Positions 45,459-56,675 of a stretch of 64,000 nt of DNA are shown here, in pieces. Each line of letters begins with the position of its first letter. Position 1 is the stretch's first letter. Under the pieces are notes generated by a model. The model worked only from the letters and a program-made list of their open reading frames with translations. It did no database searches and was not told the origin of the DNA. This stretch comes from Variovorax paradoxus (lineage in GTDB: Bacteria > Pseudomonadota > Gammaproteobacteria > Burkholderiales > Burkholderiaceae_C): positions 2,418,001 through 2,482,000 of the forward strand of contig CP063166.1 of NCBI GenBank assembly GCA_016806145.1, given 5' to 3'. A program made the position numbers and the translations under genes.

Positions 45459-46749
45459 CTCTCCCGCTGTCCCCTTCGCCGCCTCCTCGCGCCGGCCGCC
45501 GCTGCTGCCGCTCGACGACGCGATCGCCCAACTGCTCGCCAAGGCCCGGCCGGCGCTGCCGTCCGAGCTGGTGAGCACCTTCGATGCCGACGGCCGCGTG
45601 CTGGCGGAAGACCTCGTGGCCGGCCTCACCGTGCCGCCGCGCGACAACAGCGCGATGGACGGCTATGCGCTGCGCGTGGCCGACTGCGCCGCGCCCGGCG
45701 CGCTGCTGAAGGTGGCGCAGCGCATTCCCGCCGGCACGGTCGGCACGCCGCTCTTGCCCGGCACCGCGGCGCGGATCTTCACGGGCGCGCAGATTCCCGA
45801 GGGCGCCGACGCGGTCGTGATGCAGGAAGACACCGCCGCCGTCGCCGAGGAGGGTGGCCTGGGCAGCGTGCGCGTCGAGATCGTGCCCGCGGCCGGCCAG
45901 TGGATCCGCCGCGCTGGCGAAGACGTGGCGGCCGGCGACGTGGTGCTGCGCAAGGGCGAGCGCCTCACGCCCGCCGCATTGGGGCTGGCGGCCAGCATCG
46001 GCTTCGACCGGCTGCCGGTCGCGCGCAAGCCGCGCGTGGCGCTGCTGTCCACCGGCGACGAACTCGTGATGCCCGGCGAGGTCGCGCCCGAGGCGATGAA
46101 GCCCGGCGCGATCTACAACTCCAACCGCTTCTTCATGCGCGCGCTGCTGCACCGGCTGGGCTGCGAGGTGCACGACCTCGGCATCGTGCCCGACCGGCGC
46201 GAGGCCACCATCGAGGCGCTGCGCGAGGCGGCCGAGCACAACGACCTGATCATCACCACCGGCGGCGTGTCGGTCGGCGAGGAGGACCACATCCGTGCCG
46301 CGCTGCAGGCGCTCGGCGAGATCGAACTGTGGTCGCTCTCGATGAAGCCCGGCAAGCCCTTCGCCTACGGCTCGATCCCGCGCTCGGGCCGGCGAGACGC
46401 GCAGGGCCACTGCCATGTCACCGGGCTGCCCGGCAACCCGGTGTCGAGCTTCCTGACCTTCCTGATGCTGGTTCGGCCGTTCCTGCTGACGCTGCAGGGC
46501 GCGAGTCGGGTCACGCCCCAGCCGGTGCGCATGCGCGCCGACTTCGACTGGCCGCGCGCCGACAAGCGCCGCGAGTTCCTGCGCGCGCGCCGCAATGCCC
46601 AGGGCGGGCTCGACCTGTTCGGCAACCAGAGCTCGGGCGTGCTGACCTCGATGGTCTGGGGCGACGGGCTGGTCGACAACCCCTCGGGCCAGACCATCCG
46701 GGCCGGCGATCCGGTCGAATTCATTCCCCTCGCAGCCCTGCTGTCCTGA
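45451..46749 (+). CDS. moeA: Molybdopterin molybdotransferase MoeA
   Basis: The enzyme inserts molybdate into adenylylated molybdopterin. The 432-aa product has the MoeA N-terminus, PPRDNSAMDGYALRVADCAA, RIFTGAQIPEGADAVVMQED, VALLSTGDELVMPGE and the catalytic TTGGVSVGEEDHI, then LPGNPVSSFLTFLMLVRPFL. It starts with ATG 45451, is coupled to mobB by overlap and is followed by moaD after five bases. Confidence 0.95.
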   Translation: MADSPAVPFAASSRRPPLLPLDDAIAQLLAKARPALPSELVSTFDADGRVLAEDLVAGLTVPPRDNSAMDGYALRVADCAAPGALLKVAQRIPAGTVGTPLLPGTAARIFTGAQIPEGADAVVMQEDTAAVAEEGGLGSVRVEIVPAAGQWIRRAGEDVAAGDVVLRKGERLTPAALGLAASIGFDRLPVARKPRVALLSTGDELVMPGEVAPEAMKPGAIYNSNRFFMRALLHRLGCEVHDLGIVPDRREATIEALREAAEHNDLIITTGGVSVGEEDHIRAALQALGEIELWSLSMKPGKPFAYGSIPRSGRRDAQGHCHVTGLPGNPVSSFLTFLMLVRPFLLTLQGASRVTPQPVRMRADFDWPRADKRREFLRARRNAQGGLDLFGNQSSGVLTSMVWGDGLVDNPSGQTIRAGDPVEFIPLAALLS

Positions 46750-46754
46750 CGCGC

Positions 46755-47006
46755 ATGAAGGTCCATCTCCGTTATTTCGCCTCGGTGCGCGAAGCGCTCG
46801 GCAAGAGCGACGAAACCATCGACACCGCGGCGCCCACGCTGGCCGCGCTGCGCGACGAGCTGATCGCGCGCGGCGGCGCTTACGCCACGGTGCTCGCGCG
46901 CGGCCGCGCGCTGCGCATGGCGCTCGACCACACCATGAGCGACGAGGCCGCGGCCCCGCACGAAGGCTGCGAGGTCGCGTTCTTCCCGCCCGTCACGGGC
47001 GGCTGA
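46755..47006 (+). CDS. moaD: Molybdopterin synthase small subunit MoaD
   Basis: The 83-aa ubiquitin-like protein starts MKVHLRYFASVREALGKSDE and ends EGCEVAFFPPVTGG; the terminal Gly-Gly is the thiocarboxylate carrier. Its partner moaE lies beyond a dapA-like gene on the other strand, whose 3' end overlaps moaD by 14 bases. Confidence 0.94.
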   Translation: MKVHLRYFASVREALGKSDETIDTAAPTLAALRDELIARGGAYATVLARGRALRMALDHTMSDEAAAPHEGCEVAFFPPVTGG

Positions 47007-47895
47007 GAGCCGCGTCCAGCGCCACCAGGCGCTCGCGCAGCGCGTCCGAGGCACGCGTCATCGGCGAGCGCAGCTCGTCGCGCAGCGCGCCCTGGTGCGC
47101 CAGCAGAGCCTTCAGCGGGCCCGGATTGGCTTCCGCGAACAGCCCCTCGACCAGCGGCTGCAGCGGCTGCCACAGCGCGCGCGCCTCGGCCAGCCGGCCC
47201 TCGCGCAGCAGCGCGATCAGCCGCACGAAGCGCGCCGTCTGCACATGGCCGCTGGCCGCGATCGCGCCCACGCCGCCCTCGGCCACGGTGCCGAAGATCT
47301 GGCCGTCCTCGCCCGCGAGCACCTGCAGCCGGCCATCGGCGATCACGGCGCGGGTCTTGCCCGCGTCGCCGCCGCAGTCCTTGATGCCGCGGATGCGCGG
47401 GTTGGCGGCCAGTGCCAGCAGCGTGTCGCGCGCGATCGTGGCGCCGGTGCGGTAGGGGATGTCGTAGATCAGCAGCGGCGCGTCGCTGGCCTCGGCGATG
47501 GCGCCGAACCACTCGAGCAGGCCGGCCTGCGAGGGCCGGATGTAGTGCGGCGCCGGTACCAGCAGGCCCGCGAGCGGGCGCTGCGCGAGCCGGCGCACCC
47601 AGGCCGTGGTCTTGCCCAGGTGGTAGCCCGAAAGGCCCATGATCAGCGGCAGGCCGCCCGCGGCTTCGGCCACCGTGTCGAGCGCGGCGAGCTGCTCGGC
47701 CTCGTCGAGCGCCGCGGCCTCGCCGGTGGAGCCGCAGACCACGAAGCCGGCCACGCCATCGGCGGCCAGGCGGCGCGTGAGCGCGGCCAGCGCCGCATGG
47801 TCGAGCGCGCCGTCGCGAAACGGGGTCACGAGGGGAATCCACAGGCCCGAGAAATCGGGAATGGCGGTGGCGGAAGAGGGTTGGTTGGCGGGCAC
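46993..47895 (-). CDS. dapA: DapA-family aldolase (dihydrodipicolinate synthase-like)
   Basis: The 300-aa product (GTG start 47895, AAAGGACG site; MPANQPSSATAIPDFSGLW) has the catalytic Lys in RGIKDCGGDAGKT, TGE in VCGSTGEAAALDEAEQLAAL, Tyr in LLIYDIPYRTG and PHYIRPSQAG, so it is probably active. Possible roles are lysine biosynthesis or another aldol reaction; the genome may hold other copies, which I cannot see. It is unusual in sitting between moaD and moaE on the opposite strand, with its 3' end overlapping moaD. Confidence 0.85.
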   Translation of the reverse strand: MPANQPSSATAIPDFSGLWIPLVTPFRDGALDHAALAALTRRLAADGVAGFVVCGSTGEAAALDEAEQLAALDTVAEAAGGLPLIMGLSGYHLGKTTAWVRRLAQRPLAGLLVPAPHYIRPSQAGLLEWFGAIAEASDAPLLIYDIPYRTGATIARDTLLALAANPRIRGIKDCGGDAGKTRAVIADGRLQVLAGEDGQIFGTVAEGGVGAIAASGHVQTARFVRLIALLREGRLAEARALWQPLQPLVEGLFAEANPGPLKALLAHQGALRDELRSPMTRASDALRERLVALDAALSRP

Positions 47896-47978
47896 GCGGG
47901 CGTCCTTTCGACGATCGACCGATGGAAGGAACCATCGTCCGATGCGCGCGCAACCCATGCGGGGCCAGTGCCTGTGCC

Positions 47979-48007
47979 GGTTCCGTCGCTCATCCGACGA
48001 CGGAACC
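47979..48007. repeat. Inverted repeat (GGTTCCGTCG / CGACGGAACC)
   Basis: Perfect 10-bp arms flank a nine-base loop in the dapA-moaE gap. A second hairpin-like AAGCTC / GAGCTT follows, at about 48010-48030, with a TGGTTTTTTGG run. Either could end a transcript, but no obvious upstream gene feeds them. Confidence 0.6.
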
Positions 48008-48017
48008 GAAGCTCCGG

Positions 48018-48113
48018 TCAGACGAGCTTTGGTTTTTTGGCTTTGCCGCCCAGGCGCGCGCCGTTCGTGCCTTCGGTCGAAGGTGCGGGCGAACGTGCGG
48101 TCAGGGCGAACAT
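48018..48113 (-). CDS. Candidate 31-aa basic peptide
   Basis: The reverse strand has an open frame of 31 codons (MFALTARSPAPSTEGTNGAR plus LGGKAKKPKLV) directly before a 10-bp hairpin. The peptide is Lys-rich at its end. No good ribosome binding site is visible, and I do not recognise it, so it may be chance. Confidence 0.3.
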   Translation of the reverse strand: MFALTARSPAPSTEGTNGARLGGKAKKPKLV

Positions 48114-48158
48114 GGGGCTGGAGTTTAGCCGCGCGCGCCGCGGTGCCACAATTTGCAC

Positions 48159-48638
48159 ATGGCATTTCCGCAACGCGTCACCATCCAGACGGCCGATTTC
48201 GATCTCGGCGCCGAAGTCGCCGCCCTGCGCGCGAGCGATGCGCGCATCGGCGCCGTCTGCAGCTTCATCGGCACCGTGCGTGACCGCAACGACGGTGCGG
48301 ATGTCGCGTCGATGGAGCTCGAGCACTACCCGGGCATGACCGAGAAATCGATCGAGGCCATGATCGACGAAGCGCACGAGCGCTTCGACATCCTCGGCGT
48401 GCGCGTGATCCACCGCGTGGGCCTGCTGCAGCCGCTCGCGCAGATCATGATGGTGGCGGTGGCCTCGGCGCATCGCGGCGAGAGCTTCCAGGCCTGCGAG
48501 TTCCTGATGGACTACCTCAAGACCCAGGCGCCGTTCTGGAAGAAGGAGCAGACGCCCGAGGGCGCCCGCTGGGTCGATGCGCGCGTCGCGGACGACGCGG
48601 CGCTCGCGCGCTGGGGCATCAGCGCGTCGAACGCCTGA
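48159..48638 (+). CDS. moaE: Molybdopterin synthase large subunit MoaE
   Basis: The enzyme's large subunit transfers sulfur to precursor Z together with MoaD. The 159-aa product starts MAFPQRVTIQTADFDLGAEV, has GAVCSFIGTVRDRNDGADVA, MELEHYPGMTEKSIEAM and the catalytic region KTQAPFWKKEQTPEGARWVD. ATG 48159 was chosen over the TTG at 48153. Confidence 0.95.
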   Translation: MAFPQRVTIQTADFDLGAEVAALRASDARIGAVCSFIGTVRDRNDGADVASMELEHYPGMTEKSIEAMIDEAHERFDILGVRVIHRVGLLQPLAQIMMVAVASAHRGESFQACEFLMDYLKTQAPFWKKEQTPEGARWVDARVADDAALARWGISASNA

Positions 48639-48644
48639 GCTCGC

Positions 48645-49640
48645 TCACAGCGGCTTGAAGCCGCTCGACTGGATGATTCGTTCCCAGGTCTGCGTGTAGC
48701 TGCGCACGCGGCCCGCGAACTGGCCCTGCGGCTCGTAGCCGACCGTCAGGCCCAGCGTGGTGAGCTTCTGCTTCACGTCGGGCATGGCCAGCACCTTCTG
48801 CAGCGCCGCGCCGTACTTGTCGATGATCGGCTGGGGCGTGCCCACGGGCGCGAAGATGCCGTAGTAGGGCAGGTCCTCGAGGTTCGCGAAGCCCAGCTCG
48901 GTGAAGGTCGGCACGTTGGGCAGCAGCGCCTGGCGCTTGGCGCCGATCGAGGCCACGATGCGCAGCTTGCCGGCCTTGTGGTTCTCGATGAAGTCGGGCA
49001 CCGAGGCGATGCCGGCCGTGATCTGGTTGCCCAGCATGTCGGCCGTCATCGGCGCGCTGCCGCGGTAGGGCGCGGGCTGCACGTCGATCTTGTACTTGTC
49101 CGAGATCATCTTCACGAGGAACTCGGGGATCGAGGCCGGCGCCGGGATGCCGATGGTCTCCTTGCCGCCCTTCTGCGTGCGCACCCACTTGACGTACTCG
49201 TCGATGCTCTTGGCCGGCGTGCCGCCCGACACGGCGAGCACGTTCGCGAAGGTCGCGAAGCCAGCCACGGGCACGAAGTCGGTGGCGGGATTGAAGCCCG
49301 GGTTCTTGACCACCTGCGGCAGGATCGAGATCGTGTGGTCGTGCGTGAGGAACAGCGTGTGGCCGTCGGCCGGCGAGGACTTCAGCACCTGCGCGGCGAT
49401 CTGGCCGCCCGCGCCCGCGCGGTTCTCGACCACCACCGGCGCGCCGAGCTCGTCCTTGAGCTTCTCGCCCAGCGTGCGCGCGATCGCGTCGGTGCCGGCA
49501 CCGGCCGGGAAGCCGACCAGGATGCGGATCGGCGTGCCGCTCTGGGCCTGCGCCAGCCCGGCCATGCCCAGGGCAGCCGCGAAGAGGCCCACGCTGAGCG
49601 CGCGGCGCACCGGTTGGACGCGCTGCATTGAAAAAACCAT
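48645..49640 (-). CDS. Bug-family tripartite tricarboxylate transporter substrate-binding protein
   Basis: This exported periplasmic solute receptor is typical of betaproteobacteria. The 331-aa product (ATG 49640 behind a GGAG site) has a signal peptide (ARRALSVGLFAAALGMAGLA-type, cleavage after AQA), then IRILVGFPAGAGTDAIARTL, VVVENRAGAGGQIAAQVL and APVGTPQPIIDKYGAALQKV. No tctA or tctB partner is nearby, so it is an orphan Bug receptor; the ligand is unknown. Confidence 0.9.
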   Translation of the reverse strand: MVFSMQRVQPVRRALSVGLFAAALGMAGLAQAQSGTPIRILVGFPAGAGTDAIARTLGEKLKDELGAPVVVENRAGAGGQIAAQVLKSSPADGHTLFLTHDHTISILPQVVKNPGFNPATDFVPVAGFATFANVLAVSGGTPAKSIDEYVKWVRTQKGGKETIGIPAPASIPEFLVKMISDKYKIDVQPAPYRGSAPMTADMLGNQITAGIASVPDFIENHKAGKLRIVASIGAKRQALLPNVPTFTELGFANLEDLPYYGIFAPVGTPQPIIDKYGAALQKVLAMPDVKQKLTTLGLTVGYEPQGQFAGRVRSYTQTWERIIQSSGFKPL

Positions 49641-49735
49641 GATCGACTCCATTCGAGAAGAGAGAAATGCCTACGGGCGGAAGGGTGCGGGCATCGTGCA
49701 ATAGCCGTGCCCGCCGCGCGGGCCCGGTCCGCAAC

Positions 49736-49763
49736 CTTGAATCGTGCCCGAACAGCCCTATTT
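49736..49763 (+). promoter_or_regulatory. Sigma32-type heat-shock promoter of clpB
   Basis: CTTGAA (49736-49741), a 14-base spacer and CCCTATTT (49756-49763) match the sigma32 consensus (CTTGAA, N13-15, CCCCATNT). It lies about 20 bases before the clpB start. Confidence 0.7.
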
Positions 49764-49782
49764 TGGATGCAGGAATACCACC

Positions 49783-52422
<2,640 letters not shown>

Positions 52423-52431
52423 GATGGAATG

Positions 52432-52761
52432 ATGAACTTCATTCTTCGCGTGATCCTCGTGATGCTGGGCCTGGTCTTCGCGGCCAGCCTGGCGGTTGCC
52501 GTGGTGCTGCTGGCCGCGGTGTGGGGCGTGCGCTACGCCTGGGGCCGTCTCACGGGCAAACCCGTGACGCCGTGGGTGATGCGCTTCAACCCGCGTTCGG
52601 GCTTCGAACGCTTCCGCAGCGCCGCCCGGCCGGCCGAACCCTCGGCCGCCGACGTGGCCAATGCGCGTGCACGTGGCGAGCCGGTGCGCAGCCCGCTGCT
52701 GCGGGATCGCGGCGGCAACGTGACGGACGTGCAGGCACGGCCTGCCACGCGCGGCGAGTAA
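52432..52761 (+). CDS. Small membrane protein of unknown function
   Basis: The 109-aa product starts MNFILRVILVMLGLVFAASL and has one N-terminal membrane helix to about residue 30, then a basic cytoplasmic or periplasmic tail (VTPWVMRFNPRSGFERFRSA). An in-frame ATG three bases upstream gives one more residue. It is co-oriented with clpB (9-base gap) and followed by a terminator. I do not recognise a family. Confidence 0.7.
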   Translation: MNFILRVILVMLGLVFAASLAVAVVLLAAVWGVRYAWGRLTGKPVTPWVMRFNPRSGFERFRSAARPAEPSAADVANARARGEPVRSPLLRDRGGNVTDVQARPATRGE

Positions 52762-52787
52762 TCGACTGCAACTTTTTCGGATCGCGA

Positions 52788-52810
52788 AAGGCCGGCCTCG
52801 AGCCGGCCTT
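52788..52810. terminator. Bidirectional terminator between the small membrane gene and the ligase
   Basis: AAGGCCGGC-CTCGA-GCCGGCCTT: 9-bp stem with a 5-base loop, followed by TTCCTTT on the plus strand and TTTCGCG on the other. It fits the convergent genes on both sides. Confidence 0.85.
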
Positions 52811-52827
52811 TTCCTTTCTGGCGGCCT

Positions 52828-54642
52828 TCAGGCGTACAGCGCCTCGATCTCGCCCGCATAGGTCTTGTTGATGCTCGAGCGCCGCACCTTCATGGTGGCG
52901 GTGACCTCGCCATCGTCGTGGTCGAGCTCCTTGGTCAGCAGGTGGAAGCGCCGCACCTGCGCCACCTGCGCGAGGCGCGCGTTGCCGCGCTGCAACTCGG
53001 CATCGATCAGCTCGCGCACGCGCGGCAGCTCGACCAGCGAACGGAAGTGGGTGAAGGCCAGGCGCTGCGCCTCGGCCCATTTGCCGACCGTCTCGTAGTC
53101 GATCTGCACCAGTGCCGAGACGAACTTGCGCCCCTCGGCGATCACGATGCATTCCTTGACGTAGGGGCTGGCCTTCATCGTGTTCTCGATCTCCGAGGGC
53201 GTGAGGTTCTTGCCGCCCGCCGTGATCATGATGTCCTTGAGCCGGTCGACGATGCGCAGTTGCCCGCCTTCCTCGGCCACCACGTCGCCGGTGTGCAGCC
53301 AGCCGTCGCGGATCGAGGCGGCCGTGGCTTCGGGGTTCTTGTAGTAGCCACGGAACACCATCTCGCCGCGGATCTGCAGCTCGCCCTGGTCGCCCACGCG
53401 GTGCTCCACGCCCTCGGTCGCCGGCCCCACGGTGCCCACCTTCACCTGGTCGAGCCGGTGGCCGCTGACCATGCCGGTCGATTCGGTGAGGCCGTAGACC
53501 TCCACCAGCGGCACGCCCAGCGTGCGGAAGAAGCGCACCACGTCGGGCGGGATCGGCGCGGCGCCGGTCAGCGCCACGCGCGCGTTGCGCAGGCCGATGA
53601 AGTTCTGCAGCGCGCGCAGCACGCTCCAGTACGCCAGTCCGAAGCGCAGCCGCTCGCTCTGGGTCCACTGCGCGCGCGGCTTCTCGGCCAGCGGCGCGCA
53701 GGTGGCGAGCGCGCGGCGGTAGAGCGCCTGGCGCAGCCGGCCCGTGTCCTGCATCTTGATGCTGATGGAGGCATGCAGCTTCTCCCAGATGCGCGGCACG
53801 CCGAGGAACATGGTGGGCGCGACCTCGCGCAGGTCTTCCTGCACGGTGCGTATCGATTCGCCGAAGTTGACCTGCGAGCCCAGGTACAGCGGCACGAAGC
53901 TGGTCAGCATCTGCTCGGCCACGTGGCACAGCGGCAGGTACGACAGGTGGGTGGTGCGCGCATCGAGCTGCAAGCGCTCGACGATGCCCGGCACCACGCC
54001 GCGGATGTTGCGCCACGAGATCATCGCGCCCTTGGGCGCGCCGGTGGAGCCCGAGGTGTAGATCATGAGACCGATGTCGTCGAGCGACTGCGCGGCCAGC
54101 GCGGCATCGACGCGCGCATCGCCCTCGCGCGCCTGCAGCGCCGCACCCGCCGCCTCGAGCTCGGCGAAGCTCAGGAGGCGCTCGCGCGCCTCGGCACCGT
54201 AGCTCGCGAGGCCCTTGGTCTCGATCACGACGATGCGGCGCAGCCGCGGCAGCGCGTCGATGGCCTCGAGCACCTTGTCGGCCTGCTCCTGGTCCTCGCA
54301 GACCACGATCTCGATGTCGGCATGGCCGATCACGTAGGCCACCTCGTTGGTCGGGCTGGTGGGATAGACGCCCACGGTCACGGCGCCGATCAGGCCCGCG
54401 CCCATCTGCGCCAGCACCCATTCGACGCGGTTCTCCGAGATCACGCCCACATGGCCGCCGCGCGCCAGGCCCAGCGCAGCGAAGCCCAGGCCGACATGGA
54501 CCGCGCGCCGGTGGTAGTCGGCCCAGCTCAGCGGATGCCAGATGCCGAAGTCCTTCTGGCGGATCGCGATGCGCGCACCCTGCGCGCGCGCCTGCTCGCG
54601 CAGCATCTGCGGCAGGCTTCGTTCGGGGAGGGGATGCGTCAT
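52828..54642 (-). CDS. Acyl-CoA ligase (AMP-binding, long-chain FadD type)
   Basis: The 604-aa product activates a carboxylate to its CoA thioester through an adenylate. Key motifs are the P-loop MIYTSGSTGAPKGAMISWRN, the gate region VEVYGLTESTGMVSGHRLD and GWLHTGDVVAEEGGQLRIVD, and the C-terminal hinge DRLKDIMITAGGKNLTPSEI. It is a FAA-type ligase, with helical lid residues at the N-terminal end. It is last in an operon after livF, so it is likely to activate the compound imported by the Liv system. Confidence 0.92.
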   Translation of the reverse strand: MTHPLPERSLPQMLREQARAQGARIAIRQKDFGIWHPLSWADYHRRAVHVGLGFAALGLARGGHVGVISENRVEWVLAQMGAGLIGAVTVGVYPTSPTNEVAYVIGHADIEIVVCEDQEQADKVLEAIDALPRLRRIVVIETKGLASYGAEARERLLSFAELEAAGAALQAREGDARVDAALAAQSLDDIGLMIYTSGSTGAPKGAMISWRNIRGVVPGIVERLQLDARTTHLSYLPLCHVAEQMLTSFVPLYLGSQVNFGESIRTVQEDLREVAPTMFLGVPRIWEKLHASISIKMQDTGRLRQALYRRALATCAPLAEKPRAQWTQSERLRFGLAYWSVLRALQNFIGLRNARVALTGAAPIPPDVVRFFRTLGVPLVEVYGLTESTGMVSGHRLDQVKVGTVGPATEGVEHRVGDQGELQIRGEMVFRGYYKNPEATAASIRDGWLHTGDVVAEEGGQLRIVDRLKDIMITAGGKNLTPSEIENTMKASPYVKECIVIAEGRKFVSALVQIDYETVGKWAEAQRLAFTHFRSLVELPRVRELIDAELQRGNARLAQVAQVRRFHLLTKELDHDDGEVTATMKVRRSSINKTYAGEIEALYA

Positions 54643-55457
54643 GACAACCAGCGCTTGCGCCGCTTGTAGTGCTTCAATTCGCGAAAGCTCCTCGATTCGC
54701 CGGCACCGCCGACGCCCAGGTAGAACTCGCGCACGTCGGGGTCGGCCGCGAGCCGCTCGGCGCTGCCGTCGATCACGATCTTTCCGTTCTCCATGATGTA
54801 GCCGCTGTCGGCCACGGCCAGCGCGAGGCTGGCGTTCTGCTCCACCAGCAGCATCGACACGCCGCGCTCGGCGTTGATGCGCGCGATGATCCCGAAGATC
54901 TCCTCCACCAGCTTGGGCGAGAGCCCGAGCGAGGGCTCGTCGAGCAGGATCAGCTGGGGCTCGGCCACCAGCGCGCGGCCGATCGCGAGCATCTGCTGCT
55001 CGCCGCCCGAGAGGTAGCCCGCGAGGCCGCGGCGCCGTTCGTGCAGCCGGGGGAAGTAGGCATAGACGGCGTCGAAGTCGCGCGAGTGCGCGCCGCGGCC
55101 GGCGCGCGCGTAGGTGGCGGCCACGAGGTTCTCCTCGACCGTCAGGTCCTCGAACACGCGCCGTCCCTCCATCACGTGCGCGAGGCCGCGCCGCACCAGC
55201 TGCTGCGGCGCGAGCCGCTCGGTGGGCTGGCCGTCGAAGGCGATGCGCCCGGCCTCGAGCACGCCGTCCTCGAGCGGCAGCAGGCCCGAGATGGCCTTGA
55301 GCGTGGTCGACTTGCCGGCGCCGTTGCTGCCCAGCAGCGCCACGATCTGCCCGCGCGGCACGGCCAGCGACAGGCCGCGCAGCACCTGCACGACCTTGTT
55401 GTAGACCACCTCGATGTTGTTGACCTCGAGGATCGGGCCGCCGCCGCCATTGTTCAT
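54639..55457 (-). CDS. livF: Branched-chain amino acid-type ABC transporter ATPase (LivF)
   Basis: The 272-aa ATPase has Walker A (LLGSNGAGKSTTLKAISG), signature LSGGEQQMLAIGRALV, Walker B (LILLDEPSLGLSPKLVEEIF) and the switch His-like loop MLLVEQNASLALAVAD. It overlaps the ligase start by four bases. Two ATPases (livF and livG) flank the permeases here, as in the HAAT family. Confidence 0.93.
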   Translation of the reverse strand: MNNGGGGPILEVNNIEVVYNKVVQVLRGLSLAVPRGQIVALLGSNGAGKSTTLKAISGLLPLEDGVLEAGRIAFDGQPTERLAPQQLVRRGLAHVMEGRRVFEDLTVEENLVAATYARAGRGAHSRDFDAVYAYFPRLHERRRGLAGYLSGGEQQMLAIGRALVAEPQLILLDEPSLGLSPKLVEEIFGIIARINAERGVSMLLVEQNASLALAVADSGYIMENGKIVIDGSAERLAADPDVREFYLGVGGAGESRSFRELKHYKRRKRWLS

Positions 55458-55470
55458 CGCCGCCGTCCGC

Positions 55471-56661
55471 TCACTTGTCGAGCGAGATCCAGTCGGATGC
55501 CGCCACCATCTTCTGCGCCTTCATGTCGGCGCGGTAGACGCGGCCCACCGGAATGGAGTTGCCCTTGATGGTGATCGGCACGCCGATCAGGCCGCCGGTG
55601 TCGAAGTCCTTGATGCTGTTGAGCGCGGCCTTGAGGTTCTTGCCGTCCAGCGGCTTGCCGGCATCGAGGGTGCGCTTGGCGGCCTCGGTGAACAGCATGG
55701 CGGTGAGGAAGCCCTGGGTGTAGGCGGTGCTCTGGTACTCGGGGCGCATCGCGCGGATCTTCTCGAGCATGGGCGCCTTGGCCGAGGTGTCGTAGTAGTA
55801 GCGGTAGGGCATGACGCCCATGAAGCCATCGCCGGCCTCGCCCATCTTCATGACGGTGGAGCTGTCCATGGTCCAGAAGGTGCCCATCCACTTGGTGGTC
55901 ATGCCCATCTGCTTGCCCTGCTGCACGAACTCTGGAATGGGCGCGAGCACGTAGCCGTGGAAGATGGTGTAGTCGGGCGCGGCGCGGCGCAGCTTGATGA
56001 CCTCGGTCGACACGTCGACGCTGCCGGCGGGCGTCATGATCTTGACGGGCACCGTGAGGCCCAGCTTCTTGGCGGCGGCCTCGCTCGACTCGATGGGGTC
56101 GCGGCCGAACTCGGAATCGGAATAGACGAAGGCCACCTTCGCGCCGGGCTTCTCCTTGGCGATGTGGCGCAGCAGGATGCCGATCATCTCGGTGTAGTCG
56201 GGGCCGACCAGGAACTGGTTCGGGTACTTGGCCGGGTCGTTGAGCTCGGTGGCGAACGAGGCGCCGGCCATCAGGATCTGGCCGCTGCGGTCGAGCTCGG
56301 GGTTGATGGTCTTCGAGAAGCCGGTCGAATCGCCGTAGTAGAGGTTGACCTTGTTCTGGCTGGTGATCTTCTTGTAGGTGGCGACCGAGACGTCGACCTT
56401 GTAGCCGGTGTCCTCGGGCACGTAGCGCAGCTTGCGGCCCTTGATGCCGCCGCCGTCGTTGACGATCTTCACGTAGTCGGCGATGCCGGCGTTGATGCCG
56501 ATGCCCGCGAAGGCGAACACGCCGGTCATCGGGATCGAGCCGCCGATGACGATGTCCTCGCCCGACTGGGCATACACGCTGAGCGGTGCTGCGAGCGCGG
56601 CGCCGGCGGCCACGATGAGTTCGCGGCGGCGCAGGACGGGGGTCTTCTTGTCGGATGCCAT
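55471..56661 (-). CDS. livK: Periplasmic substrate-binding protein of the HAAT/Liv family
   Basis: The 396-aa product has a signal sequence (RRRELIVAAGAALAAPLSVY, cleavage after YAQ) and the type I periplasmic-binding fold: DIVIGGSIPMTGVFAFAGIG, then DTGYKVDVSVATYKKI and YYYDTSAKAPMLEKIRAMRP. The sequence cannot show the ligand; the neighbouring ligase suggests a carboxylic acid rather than an amino acid. It is 13 bases upstream of livF in transcription order. Confidence 0.9.
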   Translation of the reverse strand: MASDKKTPVLRRRELIVAAGAALAAPLSVYAQSGEDIVIGGSIPMTGVFAFAGIGINAGIADYVKIVNDGGGIKGRKLRYVPEDTGYKVDVSVATYKKITSQNKVNLYYGDSTGFSKTINPELDRSGQILMAGASFATELNDPAKYPNQFLVGPDYTEMIGILLRHIAKEKPGAKVAFVYSDSEFGRDPIESSEAAAKKLGLTVPVKIMTPAGSVDVSTEVIKLRRAAPDYTIFHGYVLAPIPEFVQQGKQMGMTTKWMGTFWTMDSSTVMKMGEAGDGFMGVMPYRYYYDTSAKAPMLEKIRAMRPEYQSTAYTQGFLTAMLFTEAAKRTLDAGKPLDGKNLKAALNSIKDFDTGGLIGVPITIKGNSIPVGRVYRADMKAQKMVAASDWISLDK

Positions 56662-56675
56662 GCTTCGTCTCCTTG

